DNA of 45,858 nucleotides from Pseudomonas viridiflava (GCF_900580675.1 NZ_UTBG01000080.1:1-45858), one strand, 5' to 3'; shown: positions 17,350 to 26,616, counted from the stretch's first letter. The notes: generated by a model not told the origin, from the sequence alone. Program-made: numbers and translations.

Positions 17350-17380
17350 TTGACCTTACCCACAGGTCAAGGTTGATCCT
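17350..17380 (+). promoter_or_regulatory. CueR-type promoter of copA-cueR
   Basis: TTGACC (17350-17355), a 19-bp spacer holding the imperfect dyad ACCTT...AAGGT (17353-17373), then GATCCT (17375-17380) as -10. Spacing and bases closely follow the E. coli copA promoter. It lies 30 bp before the copA start, whose ribosome site is CTGGAGG. Confidence 0.82.
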
Positions 17381-17409
17381 AGGGGCAACTTCTCCTGGAG
17401 GACTGCCCC

Positions 17410-19602
17410 ATGAATGGATCCACCACCTTTGACCTGCCCATCAGCGGCATGACCTGCGCCAGCTGTGCCGGGCGTGTCGAGCGGGCGCTGGGCAAGGTGC
17501 CGGGGGTGCAGAGCGTCAGCGTCAACCTGGCCAACGAGCGCGCGCATGTCGAAGTGCTCGGCCAGATGGACCCCGGCGTGTTGATCGCTGCGGTCGACAA
17601 GGCCGGCTACAGCGCCACCCTGCCCCAACCCGAAAGCGCCACCGACGCCAACCAGGCCCAACGCCTGCACCGCGAGCGTTGGTCATTAATACTGGCGATT
17701 GCGTTGGCGCTGCCATTGGTGCTGCCAATGCTGGTAGAGCCTTTCGGCCTGCACTGGATGCTGCCGGCCTGGGTGCAATTCGCCCTGGCCACGCCGGTGC
17801 AATTCATCTTCGGTGCGCGCTTCTATATAGCTGCCTGGAAGGCTGTGCGCGCCGGCGCCGGCAACATGGACCTGCTGGTGGCGATCGGCACCAGCGCCGG
17901 TTACGGCCTGAGTATCTATCAATGGCTGACTGCCTCTAATCCGCACCTGTATTTCGAAGCCTCGGCGGTAGTGATCGCGCTGGTGCTGCTCGGTAAATAC
18001 CTGGAAAGCCGCGCCAAACGCCAGACCGCCAGCGCGATCCGCGCCCTCGAAGCGCTGCGCCCGGAGCGAGCGATTCGGGTGCTCGATGGCCGCGAAGAAG
18101 ACGTTGCGATCAACGCGCTCAAACGCGGCGACCTGGTGCTGGTCAAGCCCGGCGAACGCTTCCCGGTGGACGGTGAAGTGGTCGATGGCCAGAGCCACGC
18201 CGATGAAGCCTTGATCAGCGGCGAAAGCCTGCCGGTGCCGAAACAGCCGGGCGATTCGGTCACCGGTGGCGCCATCAACGGCGAGGGCCGCCTGCTCGTG
18301 CGCACCCTCGCGCTGGGCGCCGAAAGTGTATTGGCGCGAATCATCCGCCTGGTGGAAGACGCCCAGGCCGCCAAGGCCCCGATCCAGAAACTGGTGGATA
18401 AAGTCAGCCAGGTATTCGTCCCGGCAGTGCTGGTGCTGGCCTTGATCACCCTGGTGGGCTGGTGGATGTACGGCGCTCCCCTGGAGACCGCGATTATCAA
18501 TGCGGTCGCGGTGCTGGTGATCGCCTGCCCGTGCGCGCTGGGCCTGGCCACGCCGACGGCGATCATGGCCGGCACTGGCGTCGCGGCGCGCTACGGCATC
18601 CTGATCAAGGACGCCGAAGCCCTGGAGCGCGCGCATGCCGTAAGCGCCGTGGTGTTCGACAAGACCGGCACCCTCACTTCCGGCGCGCCGAAAATCGCCC
18701 ATCTGGCGGCGGTGGACGGCGACGAGTCGCGCTTGCTGCAACAGGCCGGTGCCTTGCAACGCGGCAGTGAACACCCGCTGGCCAAGGCGGTGCTGGATGC
18801 CTGCCGCGAGCAAGGTCTGATCGTGGCGGATGTAACTGCCAGCCAATCCCTGACCGGGCGTGGCATTGCCGGGACCCTGGAGGGCCGGTCACTGGCGTTG
18901 GGCAACCACCGAATGCTCGAAGAACACGGCCTGGACGCCGGTGATCTGGCCGACTCTGCCAGCGCCTGGGAAGCCGAAGGCCGCACGTTGTCGTGGTTGA
19001 TCGAGCAAGGAGCACACCCGCGTGTGCTGGGCCTGTTTGCGTTTGGCGATACGCTCAAGCCCGGCGCACTGCACGCCGTGCAGCAACTCAAGGCGCAGCA
19101 CATCAGTAGCCATTTGCTCACCGGCGATAACCGCGGCAGCGCCCGTGTGGTCGCCGAGGCGCTGGGTATCGAGGATGTGCATGCCGAAGTGCTGCCCGCC
19201 GAAAAAGCCGCCACCGTCGCCGCGCTGAAAAAAACCGGGGTGGTGGCGATGGTCGGCGACGGCATAAACGACGCCCCGGCCCTGGCCGCGGCCGATATCG
19301 GCATCGCGATGGGCGGCGGCACGGATGTGGCGATGCACGCGGCGGGGATCACCCTGATGCGCGGCGATCCCCGCCTGGTGCCCGCCGCGCTGGAGATCAG
19401 CCGCAAGACCTATGCAAAAATCCGCCAGAACCTGTTCTGGGCCTTTGTGTATAACTTGATCGGCATCCCGCTTGCGGCGTTCGGCCTGCTCAACCCGGTG
19501 CTCGCGGGCGCAGCCATGGCCTTGTCCAGCGTCAGCGTGGTGAGCAATGCGTTACTGTTGAAAACCTGGAAACCAGAGCAACGGGAGGACGAACGCCCAT
19601 GA
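17410..19602 (+). CDS. copA: Cu(I)-exporting P1B-type ATPase CopA
   Basis: A 730-residue inner-membrane pump that exports Cu(I) from cytoplasm to periplasm. It has one N-terminal metal domain (GMTCASC, Cys16/Cys19) and eight predicted helices. The transmembrane metal site CPC is Cys373/Cys375 in [12 protein letters not shown]. The phosphorylated Asp417 is in DKTGTLT, the actuator motif is [15 protein letters not shown] holds the nucleotide-binding HP pair, and the hinge is [10 protein letters not shown]. Many pseudomonad CopA proteins have two N-terminal metal domains; this one has one. It overlaps cueR by four bases (ATGA), so they are translationally coupled, and a CueR-type promoter lies directly upstream. 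Confidence 0.93.
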   Translation: MNGSTTFDLPISGMTCASCAGRVERALGKVPGVQSVSVNLANERAHVEVLGQMDPGVLIAAVDKAGYSATLPQPESATDANQAQRLHRERWSLILAIALALPLVLPMLVEPFGLHWMLPAWVQFALATPVQFIFGARFYIAAWKAVRAGAGNMDLLVAIGTSAGYGLSIYQWLTASNPHLYFEASAVVIALVLLGKYLESRAKRQTASAIRALEALRPERAIRVLDGREEDVAINALKRGDLVLVKPGERFPVDGEVVDGQSHADEALISGESLPVPKQPGDSVTGGAINGEGRLLVRTLALGAESVLARIIRLVEDAQAAKAPIQKLVDKVSQVFVPAVLVLALITLVGWWMYGAPLETAIINAVAVLVIACPCALGLATPTAIMAGTGVAARYGILIKDAEALERAHAVSAVVFDKTGTLTSGAPKIAHLAAVDGDESRLLQQAGALQRGSEHPLAKAVLDACREQGLIVADVTASQSLTGRGIAGTLEGRSLALGNHRMLEEHGLDAGDLADSASAWEAEGRTLSWLIEQGAHPRVLGLFAFGDTLKPGALHAVQQLKAQHISSHLLTGDNRGSARVVAEALGIEDVHAEVLPAEKAATVAALKKTGVVAMVGDGINDAPALAAADIGIAMGGGTDVAMHAAGITLMRGDPRLVPAALEISRKTYAKIRQNLFWAFVYNLIGIPLAAFGLLNPVLAGAAMALSSVSVVSNALLLKTWKPEQREDERP

Positions 19603-19994
19603 ACATCGGCCAAGCAGCACGCCAAAGCGGCCTGAGCGCGAAGATGATTCGTTACTACGAATCCATCGGCCTGTTGAAAGCCGCGCACCGAACCGACAGC
19701 GGCTACCGCGTATACGGTGCCGACGATTTGCACACGCTGGCGTTTATCAAACGTTCGCGGGACCTGGGGTTTTCTCTGGAGGAAGTCGGCAAGTTGTTGA
19801 CGTTATGGCAGGACCGGCAGCGGGCCAGCGCCGACGTGAAAGCGCTCGCGCGCCAGCATATTGATGAGTTGAACCAGAAGATTCTGGAGCTTGGGCAACT
19901 GCGCGACACGCTCCAGGATTTGATGGAGCACTGCCAGGGCGACCATCGGCCGGATTGCCCGATTCTCAAGGACTTGGCCTCGGGTAGCTGCTAA
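19599..19994 (+). CDS. cueR: Copper-responsive MerR-family activator CueR
   Basis: A 131-residue MerR protein. The N-terminal winged helix is [20 protein letters not shown], followed by a dimerisation coiled coil (about 75-110). The metal loop has Cys112 and Cys120 with the spacing and numbering of E. coli CueR, which binds one Cu(I), Ag(I) or Au(I). It would distort and activate the copA and copZ promoters when cytosolic copper rises. The ATG overlaps the copA stop, so it is made in the same transcript and boosts its own synthesis. Followed by a REP element. Confidence 0.92.
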   Translation: MNIGQAARQSGLSAKMIRYYESIGLLKAAHRTDSGYRVYGADDLHTLAFIKRSRDLGFSLEEVGKLLTLWQDRQRASADVKALARQHIDELNQKILELGQLRDTLQDLMEHCQGDHRPDCPILKDLASGSC

Positions 19995-20012
19995 CAGACT
20001 AAACACAAAACC

Positions 20013-20106
20013 AAATGTGGGAGCGGGCTTGCTCGCGAATGCGGTGTGTCAGGCACTTACATGCCACTGATACACCGCATTCGCGAGCAAGCCCGCTCCC
20101 ACATTT
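20013..20106. repeat. REP palindrome pair, copy 3
   Basis: The longest copy: perfect 35-bp arms at 20013-20047 and 20072-20106 with the same core as the other two, and a T-run (ATTTTT) at the right edge. It lies between the convergent cueR and RIO-kinase genes. The hairpin with its T-run may also terminate the copA-cueR transcript. Confidence 0.93.
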
Positions 20107-20129
20107 TTAGATCTCCATTTGCCAGGAGA

Positions 20130-21026
20130 TCACTGCATCCAAGGCGGCGGCGGTTCCTCTGCCGTCTTGGTCGCCGGCGCGTCATCCGCCGCGCGGATCG
20201 CTTGCTTGCGCTCTTCATCCAGCCGCGCGGCTTCGATCTCGCGGATCACCCCGCCGACATCCGCCAACTCTTCCGGCTCGTCGAACTCACCGGTCAAGAT
20301 GCTGGCCGGGTGCAAGGTGCCGGCTTCGTAAAGCGCCCACATTTCCTTGGCGTATTTGGTCTTCTTCAATTCCGGGGCAAAGCGCCCGAAGTAAGAAGCC
20401 ATGTTGCCCACATCCCGCTCCAGCATGCTGAACGCGTGGTTGTTGCCCGCCGCATCCACCGCCTGCGGCAGGTCGATAATCACCGGGCCTGTCGGCGTCA
20501 GCAGTACGTTGAACTCCGACAGGTCGCCGTGCACCAGGCCGGTACACAGCATCAGCACGATCTGGGAAATCAGGAAGGCGTGGTATTCGCGCGCCTGGTC
20601 CGGTTCCAGCGTGACGTCGTTCAGACGCGGCGCAGCGTCGCCGTACTCGTCGGCCACCAGCTCCATCAACAGCACGCCTTCGAGGAAGTCGTACGGCTTG
20701 GGCACGCGAACGCCCGCACCGGCCAGGCGGAACAGCGCCGCCACTTCAGCGTTCTGCCAGGCATCTTCGGTTTCTTTCTTACCGAACTTGGAGCCCTTGG
20801 CCATGGCCCGGGCCTGCCGGCTGTTGCGGACCTTGCGGCCTTCCTGGTACTCGGACGCCTGACGAAAACTTCGTTTGTTCGCCTCCTTGTAAACCTTGGC
20901 GCAACGCAATTCGTTGCCGCAGCGCACCACATAAACAGCTGCTTCTTTACCACTCATGAGTGGGCGCAGCACTTCGTCGACCAGACCGTCTTCGATCAGG
21001 GGTTCAATGCGTTTAGGAGTCTTCAT
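20130..21026 (-). CDS. RIO1-type serine protein kinase
   Basis: A 298-residue atypical protein kinase of the RIO family, resembling P. aeruginosa PA4780. It has the ATP-binding region GKEAAVYVVRC with Lys44 in CAKVYKEAN. The catalytic loop is VHGDLSEFNVLL (Asp168, Asn173) and the metal-binding Asp185 is in VIIDLPQAV. The C-terminal tail is acidic and proline-rich (EEPPPPWMQ). Bacterial RIO kinases are soluble; their targets are poorly known. Start ATG at 21026. It is downstream of the thiolase gene on the same strand with a 134-bp gap, so separate transcription is likely. Confidence 0.85.
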   Translation of the reverse strand: MKTPKRIEPLIEDGLVDEVLRPLMSGKEAAVYVVRCGNELRCAKVYKEANKRSFRQASEYQEGRKVRNSRQARAMAKGSKFGKKETEDAWQNAEVAALFRLAGAGVRVPKPYDFLEGVLLMELVADEYGDAAPRLNDVTLEPDQAREYHAFLISQIVLMLCTGLVHGDLSEFNVLLTPTGPVIIDLPQAVDAAGNNHAFSMLERDVGNMASYFGRFAPELKKTKYAKEMWALYEAGTLHPASILTGEFDEPEELADVGGVIREIEAARLDEERKQAIRAADDAPATKTAEEPPPPWMQ

Positions 21027-21160
21027 CAGCTTTTATTGTGGGTCCTTTATTACCAAATACGCGTATGGCACTCGTTATACGGCAATCGGCTCGCCGGTGG
21101 GAGAGGCTACCGACCTCTGACCACTCAAGAATGCATCCAATATGCCAATTTGCGTTGCAA

Positions 21161-22438
21161 TCAGCGTTCGATGATCGCGGTGATACCCTGCCCACCGGCC
21201 GCACAGATCGAAATCAAGCCCCTGCCCTTGCCAGCCGCGTCGAGCAACTTGGCCAGGTTGGCGACGATACGCCCACCGGTGGCAGCAAACGGGTGCCCGG
21301 CGGCCAGGGAACTGCCCTTGACGTTCAAGCGACTGCGGTCGATGGCCCCCAGCGGCGCATCGAGCCCGAGGCGCGTCTTGCAGTAATCCGCATCTTCCCA
21401 GGCTTTGAGCGTGCACAACACTTGGGCAGCGAAAGCTTCGTGGATCTCGTAGTAATCGAAGTCCTGCAGCGTCAGGCCATTTCTGGCCAGCAAGCGCGGC
21501 ACCGCATACACCGGTGCCATCAGCAGGCCTTCGGCGCCGTTGACGAAATCCACCGCGGCCGCCTCGCCATCGCGCAAATAGGCAAGGATCGGCAAGCCGC
21601 GCTCCTTGGCCCAGGCTTCACTGCCCAACAGCACCAGGGACGCGCCATCGGTGAGCGGCGTGGAGTTGCCGGCGGTGAGCGTGCCCTTTTCGCTGCGCTC
21701 GAAGGCCGGCTTGAGCGCGGCGAGTTTTTCCAGGGTCAGGTCGGGACGCAGGTTGTTGTCGCGGGTCAGGCCCAGGAATGGCGTGAGCAAATCGTTATGC
21801 CAGCCTTCGGCGTAGGCCGCGGCCATTTTCTGATGGCTTTCCAGGGCCAGTTGGTCCTGCTCGGCGCGGGGGATCTGCCAGGTCTGCGCCATCAATTCAC
21901 AATGCTGGCCCATGGACAAACCGGTGCGCGGTTCGCCGTTGCGCGGCAGCTCGGGCTTGAGGTGATGCGGACGAAGTTGTAACAGGACTTTTAATTTATC
22001 CGCCATGGATTTGCTGCGGTTGGCCTGCAGCAAGATCTTGCGCAGCCCTTCATTGACGCCGATCGGTGCGTCGGAGGTGGTGTCCACCCCGCCGGCAATC
22101 CCGCATTCGATCTGCCCCAGGGCGATTTTGTTGGCCACCAGCAACGCCGCTTCCAGCCCGGTGCCGCAGGCCTGCTGAATGTCGTAGGCCGGGGTTTGCG
22201 GCGACAGGCGCGAGCCGAGCACGCATTCGCGGGTCAGGTTGAAGTCGCGCGAATGCTTGAGCACCGCGCCGGCAGCCACCTCGCCCATGCGCAGGCCGTG
22301 CAGGTTGTAGCGCTCGATCAGGCCTTCCAGGGCCGCGGTCAGCATTGCCTGGTTACTCGCCGTGGCGTAAGGGCCATTGGAGCGGGCGAAGGGAATGCGG
22401 TTACCGCCAATGATCGCTACACGGCGCAATTGAGTCAT
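21161..22438 (-). CDS. Acetyl-CoA C-acyltransferase (thiolase), FadI/FadA2-like
   Basis: A 425-residue thiolase. The nucleophile Cys91 is in QQACGTGLEAALL, the conserved IHEAFAAQVL and GHPFAATGGRIV supply the catalytic histidines, and CAAGGQGI carries the second active-site Cys. It either cleaves 3-ketoacyl-CoA or condenses acyl-CoA units. The ATG at 22438 follows GGGAGC; an in-frame start at 22471 lacks a good site. It diverges from the FabG4-like gene, reproducing the thiolase/FabG4/MaoC grouping seen in P. aeruginosa (PA4785-PA4787 region) and in Mycobacterium (fadA2-fabG4-htdX). The actual chain length is not readable. Confidence 0.88.
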   Translation of the reverse strand: MTQLRRVAIIGGNRIPFARSNGPYATASNQAMLTAALEGLIERYNLHGLRMGEVAAGAVLKHSRDFNLTRECVLGSRLSPQTPAYDIQQACGTGLEAALLVANKIALGQIECGIAGGVDTTSDAPIGVNEGLRKILLQANRSKSMADKLKVLLQLRPHHLKPELPRNGEPRTGLSMGQHCELMAQTWQIPRAEQDQLALESHQKMAAAYAEGWHNDLLTPFLGLTRDNNLRPDLTLEKLAALKPAFERSEKGTLTAGNSTPLTDGASLVLLGSEAWAKERGLPILAYLRDGEAAAVDFVNGAEGLLMAPVYAVPRLLARNGLTLQDFDYYEIHEAFAAQVLCTLKAWEDADYCKTRLGLDAPLGAIDRSRLNVKGSSLAAGHPFAATGGRIVANLAKLLDAAGKGRGLISICAAGGQGITAIIER

Positions 22439-22551
22439 GGAAAGCTCCCTGAGAGTTGTGGGTGGAATCATGAAGCCTAGCCTAGGCTGATCGAACGACT
22501 ACCGCCCCGGGGTGGTCAACCCTTTGAACCCCAGCCTTCGGAGAGCGTTCC
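22439..22551. promoter_or_regulatory. Divergent control region of the thiolase and FabG4-like genes
   Basis: A 113-bp gap between divergent starts. It holds the 10-bp palindrome AGCCTAGGCT (22479-22488) preceded by a repeat of its left half (22474-22478), and a GC-rich CCCCGGGG. The position suits an operator shared by the thiolase and FabG4-like genes. No regulator gene is adjacent. Confidence 0.45.
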
Positions 22552-23904
22552 ATGTCTGACCGTTATATCGACTTCGCCAACTCAAGCCTCGGCCATCGCC
22601 TGGTCGCCGCCATTGGCCTGCCGTCACCGGTACGCCTGGAACGCTGGCAAGCCGGGCGCCTGCGCCCGGTAGAGGGCGCGCTGCTGCTCGGCGGCGGCCC
22701 GCTGGCAGCCAACGTGCTGCCGTTTGCCAATAAATTCACGGACGCGATTTACAGCTACGGCACCGAACTGGCGAACGCCCCGGCGTGGATTCCCGGTCAC
22801 GGCCCCAAGCTCAAGGCAGTCGTGTTCGACGCCAGCAACTTGCAGCACACCGACCAGCTGAAGCAACTGCGCGAGTTTTTCCAGCCATTGCTGAAAAATC
22901 TGGATAACAGTGCGCACCTGGTCATTCTTGGCCGCGCCCCGGAGAGCCTCAGCGACCCGTTTGCCGCCAGCGCCCAGCGTGCCCTCGAAGGTTTCAGCCG
23001 GTCCTTGGCCAAGGAGCTGCGCAACGGCGGCGTCCTGCAGTTGCTGTATGTGGGTGATGGCGCCGAGGGCCAATTGGAAGGTGCATTGCGGTTTTTCCTC
23101 TCGCCGAAAAGCGCGTATATCTCCGGCCAAGTCATCCGCCTGGAGGCCTGCGCCACACCGGTCGAGGACTGGACCCGCCCGCTGGCCGGGCGCAAGGCGC
23201 TGGTGACCGGCGCCGCGCGTGGGATTGGCGCGTCCATTGCCGAAACCCTGGCCCGCGACGGCGCCGAGGTGATCCTGCTCGATGTGCCCCAGGCCAAAAA
23301 CGACCTCGAAGCCCTGGCCGCACGCCTGGGTGCACGCACTGTCGTGCTGGATATCTGCGCCGAAGACGCCGCCAGCCGGCTGGCTGAATACTTGCCGGAT
23401 GGCCTCGACATCCTGGTGCACAATGCCGGTATCACCCGCGATAAAACCCTGGCCAACATGACCCCGGAATACTGGGACGCGGTGCTCGCGGTCAACCTCA
23501 ATGCCCCGCAAGTGCTGACCAAGGCGCTGCTCGACAGCGGCGCCCTGCATGACAACGCGCGCATCGTTTTGCTGGCTTCCATCAGCGGGATTGCCGGCAA
23601 CCGCGGGCAAACCAACTATGCGGCAAGCAAGGCCGGGCTGATCGGACTGGCCCAGGCCTGGGCGCCGCTGCTCAAGGAACGTGGTATCAGCATCAATGCG
23701 GTCGCGCCGGGCTTTATCGAAACCCAGATGACCGCGCATATCCCGTTCGCCCTGCGTGAGGCCGGGCGCCGCATGAGTTCGCTCGGCCAGGGCGGTTTGC
23801 CGCAGGACGTCGCCGAGGCCGTGGCCTGGCTCGGCCAGCCGGGTTCCGGCGCGGTCAGCGGGCAAGCGCTGCGGGTGTGTGGGCAAAGTCTTCTAGGAGC
23901 GTAA
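22552..23904 (+). CDS. High-molecular-weight 3-oxoacyl reductase (FabG4-like)
   Basis: A 450-residue protein, about 200 residues longer than ordinary FabG. The N-terminal half (1-205) resembles the flavodoxin-like, non-catalytic domain of Mycobacterium tuberculosis FabG4 (Rv0242c, about 454 residues). The C-terminal half is a full SDR: ALVTGAARGIGASIAETLAR, DILVHNAGITRDKTL, a Ser in LLASISGIAG, and the catalytic NYAASKAGL. Such enzymes reduce 3-oxoacyl-CoA with NADH. The ATG at 22552 follows GGAGAGCG. Two bases separate its stop from the MaoC gene, so the two are one operon. Together with the thiolase this makes a CoA-linked oxidation/reduction module. Confidence 0.86.
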   Translation: MSDRYIDFANSSLGHRLVAAIGLPSPVRLERWQAGRLRPVEGALLLGGGPLAANVLPFANKFTDAIYSYGTELANAPAWIPGHGPKLKAVVFDASNLQHTDQLKQLREFFQPLLKNLDNSAHLVILGRAPESLSDPFAASAQRALEGFSRSLAKELRNGGVLQLLYVGDGAEGQLEGALRFFLSPKSAYISGQVIRLEACATPVEDWTRPLAGRKALVTGAARGIGASIAETLARDGAEVILLDVPQAKNDLEALAARLGARTVVLDICAEDAASRLAEYLPDGLDILVHNAGITRDKTLANMTPEYWDAVLAVNLNAPQVLTKALLDSGALHDNARIVLLASISGIAGNRGQTNYAASKAGLIGLAQAWAPLLKERGISINAVAPGFIETQMTAHIPFALREAGRRMSSLGQGGLPQDVAEAVAWLGQPGSGAVSGQALRVCGQSLLGA

Positions 23905-23906
23905 GC

Positions 23907-24755
23907 ATGGAATGGCAAACGTTAGGCAGTCCTCCGTTACTTGCGCCGTTGTACTGGCGGGCGGCGCTCAAGCGCAAGATCACCGGCAGCACATTGCCCG
24001 AGCAGGGTGTGCGCTGCCGGGTCAGCGTCGACCCCAAGGCAGTGGCGGCGTACCGCAAGGTCTGCGGGTTTGCCGACAGCGCCGTGCTGCCGGCGACCTA
24101 TCCGCACATCCTCGCGTTCGGCTTGCAAATGCAGTTGCTGACCGACACGAAGTTTCCTTTCCCGCTGTTGGGGCTGATTCACCTGAGCAACCGCATCCGC
24201 ATCCATCGCCCGTTGGGCGGTGTCAGTGACCTGAGCATTGGCGTACACGCGCAAAACCTCAAGCCCCACGCCAAAGGCGCGACCTTCGACATAATCACCA
24301 CGGTTGAAGATTCTCTCGGCCTGCTGTGGGAAGCCGAGAGCCGCATGCTGTGTCGCGGCGTGAAACTCGAAGGCACATCAACCGATGAAGCGCAGCCCTC
24401 CCCCACCCAAGTCAGCGAACTGACGCGCTGGAAAGCCCCGGCAGATATTGGCCGTCGTTATGCCCGGGTTTCCGGCGACTACAATCCGATCCACCTGAGT
24501 GCCTTCACCGCCAAGCTGTTCGGCTTTCCCCAAGCCATCGCCCACGGCCTGTGGAACACGGCGCGCACCCTTGCCGCGTTGGGCGAGCATTTGCCGGCGG
24601 CAAATATCGAAATCAGCGTCGAGTTCAAGAAACCCGTGCGACTGCCCAGTGAGGTGACATTATTGGCCAGCGCGGCCGGCTCCAGCGGTGAGTTGTTATT
24701 AAAAAGTGCGGGCGACATCGAACACATGATAGGCAAATGGCAGCCGATTGCCTGA
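23907..24755 (+). CDS. MaoC-type (R)-specific enoyl-CoA hydratase (HtdX-like)
   Basis: A 282-residue double-hotdog protein. The C-terminal hotdog carries the hydratase-2 motif: DYNPIHLSAFTAKLFGFPQA then AHGLWNTARTL, with the Asp/His pair that hydrates trans-2-enoyl-CoA. The N-terminal hotdog (about 40-150) lacks the catalytic pair, as in Mycobacterium HtdX (Rv0241c, 280 residues), which also neighbours FabG4. Start ATG at 23907 follows TAGGAGCG. A strong terminator lies 28 bases after the stop. Together the module would interconvert enoyl-, 3-hydroxy-, 3-oxo- and shorter acyl-CoA. Confidence 0.87.
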   Translation: MEWQTLGSPPLLAPLYWRAALKRKITGSTLPEQGVRCRVSVDPKAVAAYRKVCGFADSAVLPATYPHILAFGLQMQLLTDTKFPFPLLGLIHLSNRIRIHRPLGGVSDLSIGVHAQNLKPHAKGATFDIITTVEDSLGLLWEAESRMLCRGVKLEGTSTDEAQPSPTQVSELTRWKAPADIGRRYARVSGDYNPIHLSAFTAKLFGFPQAIAHGLWNTARTLAALGEHLPAANIEISVEFKKPVRLPSEVTLLASAAGSSGELLLKSAGDIEHMIGKWQPIA

Positions 24756-24783
24756 TAAATTGTATATATACACACTAAGTTAT

Positions 24784-24811
24784 AGCGGACCTTTTCAGGT
24801 CCGCTTTTTTA
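24784..24811 (+). terminator. Rho-independent terminator of the FabG4-MaoC operon
   Basis: Perfect 8-bp stem AGCGGACC/GGTCCGCT (24784-24791 and 24798-24805) with a 6-base loop, then a T-run. Confidence 0.93.
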
Positions 24812-25048
24812 TTTAAAGCATTGAATTTAAAACAATATACATCTTGATACATTCACCCCTTATACCTTTTGGACTAGTTACTTAAACGGTACATCGCCGC
24901 CCCTCTATAAATCGTTAATACCAAGTAGAGCATTGAGAGAAAGAGCCCCTAGGTCTGTTATAGCCACACGGACAAACATATCGCTATCCCAAGAAATAGT
25001 GAGTGTTTGAAGACAACCACGGTTGTACAGGTGCAAGGAACTCACATC
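24812..25048 (+). promoter_or_regulatory. AT-rich leader/promoter region of the lipoprotein gene
   Basis: About 240 bases without a gene, noticeably AT-richer than the flanks. It includes CTCTATAAAT (about 24903-24912) as a possible -10. GACTAGTTACT (24872-24882) is a degenerate match to the GACTAATACT element seen upstream of flp and pprB. A perfect 6-bp dyad ACAACC-AC-GGTTGT (25013-25026) lies 23 bases before the start codon. The ribosome site is AAGGAA. Confidence 0.45.
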
Positions 25049-26563
25049 ATGAAAACTCAAACTCAAGTTGTATTCTGGAAAGCAAGTACCGCGCTGGCCC
25101 TGGCAGTCGCATTGACGCTCGGCGGCTGCAGCAGCGGTGGTGGCGGACATCACAGCAGCGGCTCCTCCTCTTCGGATACCGCTGCGGGCGGCGGTGGCAC
25201 TGGCGGTGGCGGTACCGGTGGCGGCGGTACAGACGGCGGCGGCACCGGTGGCGGAACCGCCAGCACCCTGGTGACGGCAGACGTGGCTGATACCCTTGGC
25301 GATACCGTAACCGGCGTAGGCGCCAGAGTCAGAAGCCTGGGCACCACCCTCGGCAGCCTGCCGATCGTTGGCGACACCGCCGATGGCCTGGTGACTTCCC
25401 TCGGTACAGCCGTAGGCAGCATCGGCACCGGCCTGTCGGATGGGCTGGGCACACTGGGCACCGACAGCAATGCACTGGGCAAAACCGTGGCCGGCGTGGG
25501 CAATGGTGTTGCCGACCTCGGCGATGGCCTGAGCGTAACGGGCGGCAACGTCGCCACCCTGCTGGGCAAAGTGCCCGTGGTCAGCGGTGCCGCACCGGTC
25601 GTGGGTGGCGTGGTCGACAAGGTCGGCAATGCCGTGACCATGCTTGGCGACACCCTCAGCACCGCCAGCACCACCGGCCCATTGGGCTCGCTCACCAACA
25701 TCGTGGGCGCCAAAGTGCTGGTGCCAGTGGTGTCCCTGGTGGAAAAAACCACCGGCAAAGTCGGCACCACCACCGGCCTCGACTCGCCGGTTGGCGGCCT
25801 GTTGCAAAAAGTCGGCTCTGCCGTGGACGGCCTGGGCGACAAAGTCGCCGACGCGGGCGGCACCGGCAACCCTGCGACCGGCGCGCTAGGTGACTTACTC
25901 AATGGCGTCGGCACGGTGGCAGGCAAGGCCAGCGGTTATGTCGACCCCGATGCCGATAGCACCGAAGGCGGCAGCGGCGGCGGTAATGGCGGCGTCGCAG
26001 GCCTGGGTAACCTGGGCAGCCTCCTCGGTGGTGTGATTGCCGGTGCCGGCAGCGGCCTGGACGCAGGCAGCACCAACGGCGTAGTCAGTGCAGCCGGCGT
26101 GACCGGGCTCAAACTGGGCACCACCGTGGCAGCCCTCGGCGGTACCACGCCAAGCACCACCACCAGCGTGCCGGTCGCCGGGCTCACCAGCAAAATCGGC
26201 GGCGTACTCAACCCTGTCACCAGCGGCGTGCAGAGCCTGACCCAAACCATCGGCGGCGCCACCGGCCTGGGCGCGCCAGTCAATGGCCTGGTGACTAACG
26301 TCGGCGGCGCCGTCAGCAGCCTGGGTGGCAAAATCAGCGGCACCCATGCCAACCCGGTCACCAACGCCCTGGGCGGCACCGTCAGCGCAGTGGGCGGCAC
26401 CGTGGCCTCGATCGGCGGTCTGGTCACCGGCGGCGCCAACACCGGTGGTGGCTTGCTCGGTGGCGGCCTCAGCGTCGGCGCCGGGGCGTCGGCGGGCGCA
26501 GGCGCCAGTGCCAATGGCGGTCTTGTCGGCGGGCTGTTGAGCGGCCTGGCCGGCAGAAAATAG
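25049..26563 (+). CDS. Glycine-rich repetitive lipoprotein, candidate TPS cargo
   Basis: A 504-residue predicted lipoprotein. The signal peptide ends in the lipobox LTLGGC with Cys27, and Ser at +2 predicts the outer membrane. A flexible Ser/His/Gly linker runs from about 28 to 75. The rest is imperfect hydrophobic repeats of the type VGxxVxxLGxxL, nearly free of Cys and aromatic residues. Two segments (about 243-300 and 410-470) are related copies: GLDSPVGGLLQKVGSAVDGL and GLGAPVNGLVTNVGGAVSSL. The Gly spacing is not a strict Gly-X-Y, so a collagen fold is not supported although such proteins are often labelled collagen-like. No TPS (haemagglutination) domain is seen. The next gene encodes a TpsB transporter, which suggests surface display. 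A terminator separates the two genes. The start at 25049 gives the signal peptide directly. Confidence 0.75.
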   Translation: MKTQTQVVFWKASTALALAVALTLGGCSSGGGGHHSSGSSSSDTAAGGGGTGGGGTGGGGTDGGGTGGGTASTLVTADVADTLGDTVTGVGARVRSLGTTLGSLPIVGDTADGLVTSLGTAVGSIGTGLSDGLGTLGTDSNALGKTVAGVGNGVADLGDGLSVTGGNVATLLGKVPVVSGAAPVVGGVVDKVGNAVTMLGDTLSTASTTGPLGSLTNIVGAKVLVPVVSLVEKTTGKVGTTTGLDSPVGGLLQKVGSAVDGLGDKVADAGGTGNPATGALGDLLNGVGTVAGKASGYVDPDADSTEGGSGGGNGGVAGLGNLGSLLGGVIAGAGSGLDAGSTNGVVSAAGVTGLKLGTTVAALGGTTPSTTTSVPVAGLTSKIGGVLNPVTSGVQSLTQTIGGATGLGAPVNGLVTNVGGAVSSLGGKISGTHANPVTNALGGTVSAVGGTVASIGGLVTGGANTGGGLLGGGLSVGAGASAGAGASANGGLVGGLLSGLAGRK

Positions 26564-26616
26564 AATTGCACCTGGCCGATTAGACGGCCTCACCTACAGC
26601 GCCTACGCTTGGTTGA

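Noticed and set aside
23132..23335. Small minus-strand frame inside the FabG4-like gene
   Set aside because: Shadow of codon bias; no ribosome site or homology visible.
24770..25049. Small RNA gene in the AT-rich gap
   Set aside because: The only strong hairpin is the terminator of the preceding operon; no second terminator or promoter pair frames an RNA.
25190..25270. GGC/GGT-rich tract in the lipoprotein as a CRISPR or tandem DNA repeat
   Set aside because: Short, irregular codon-level Gly repeats within a gene, without conserved spacers.
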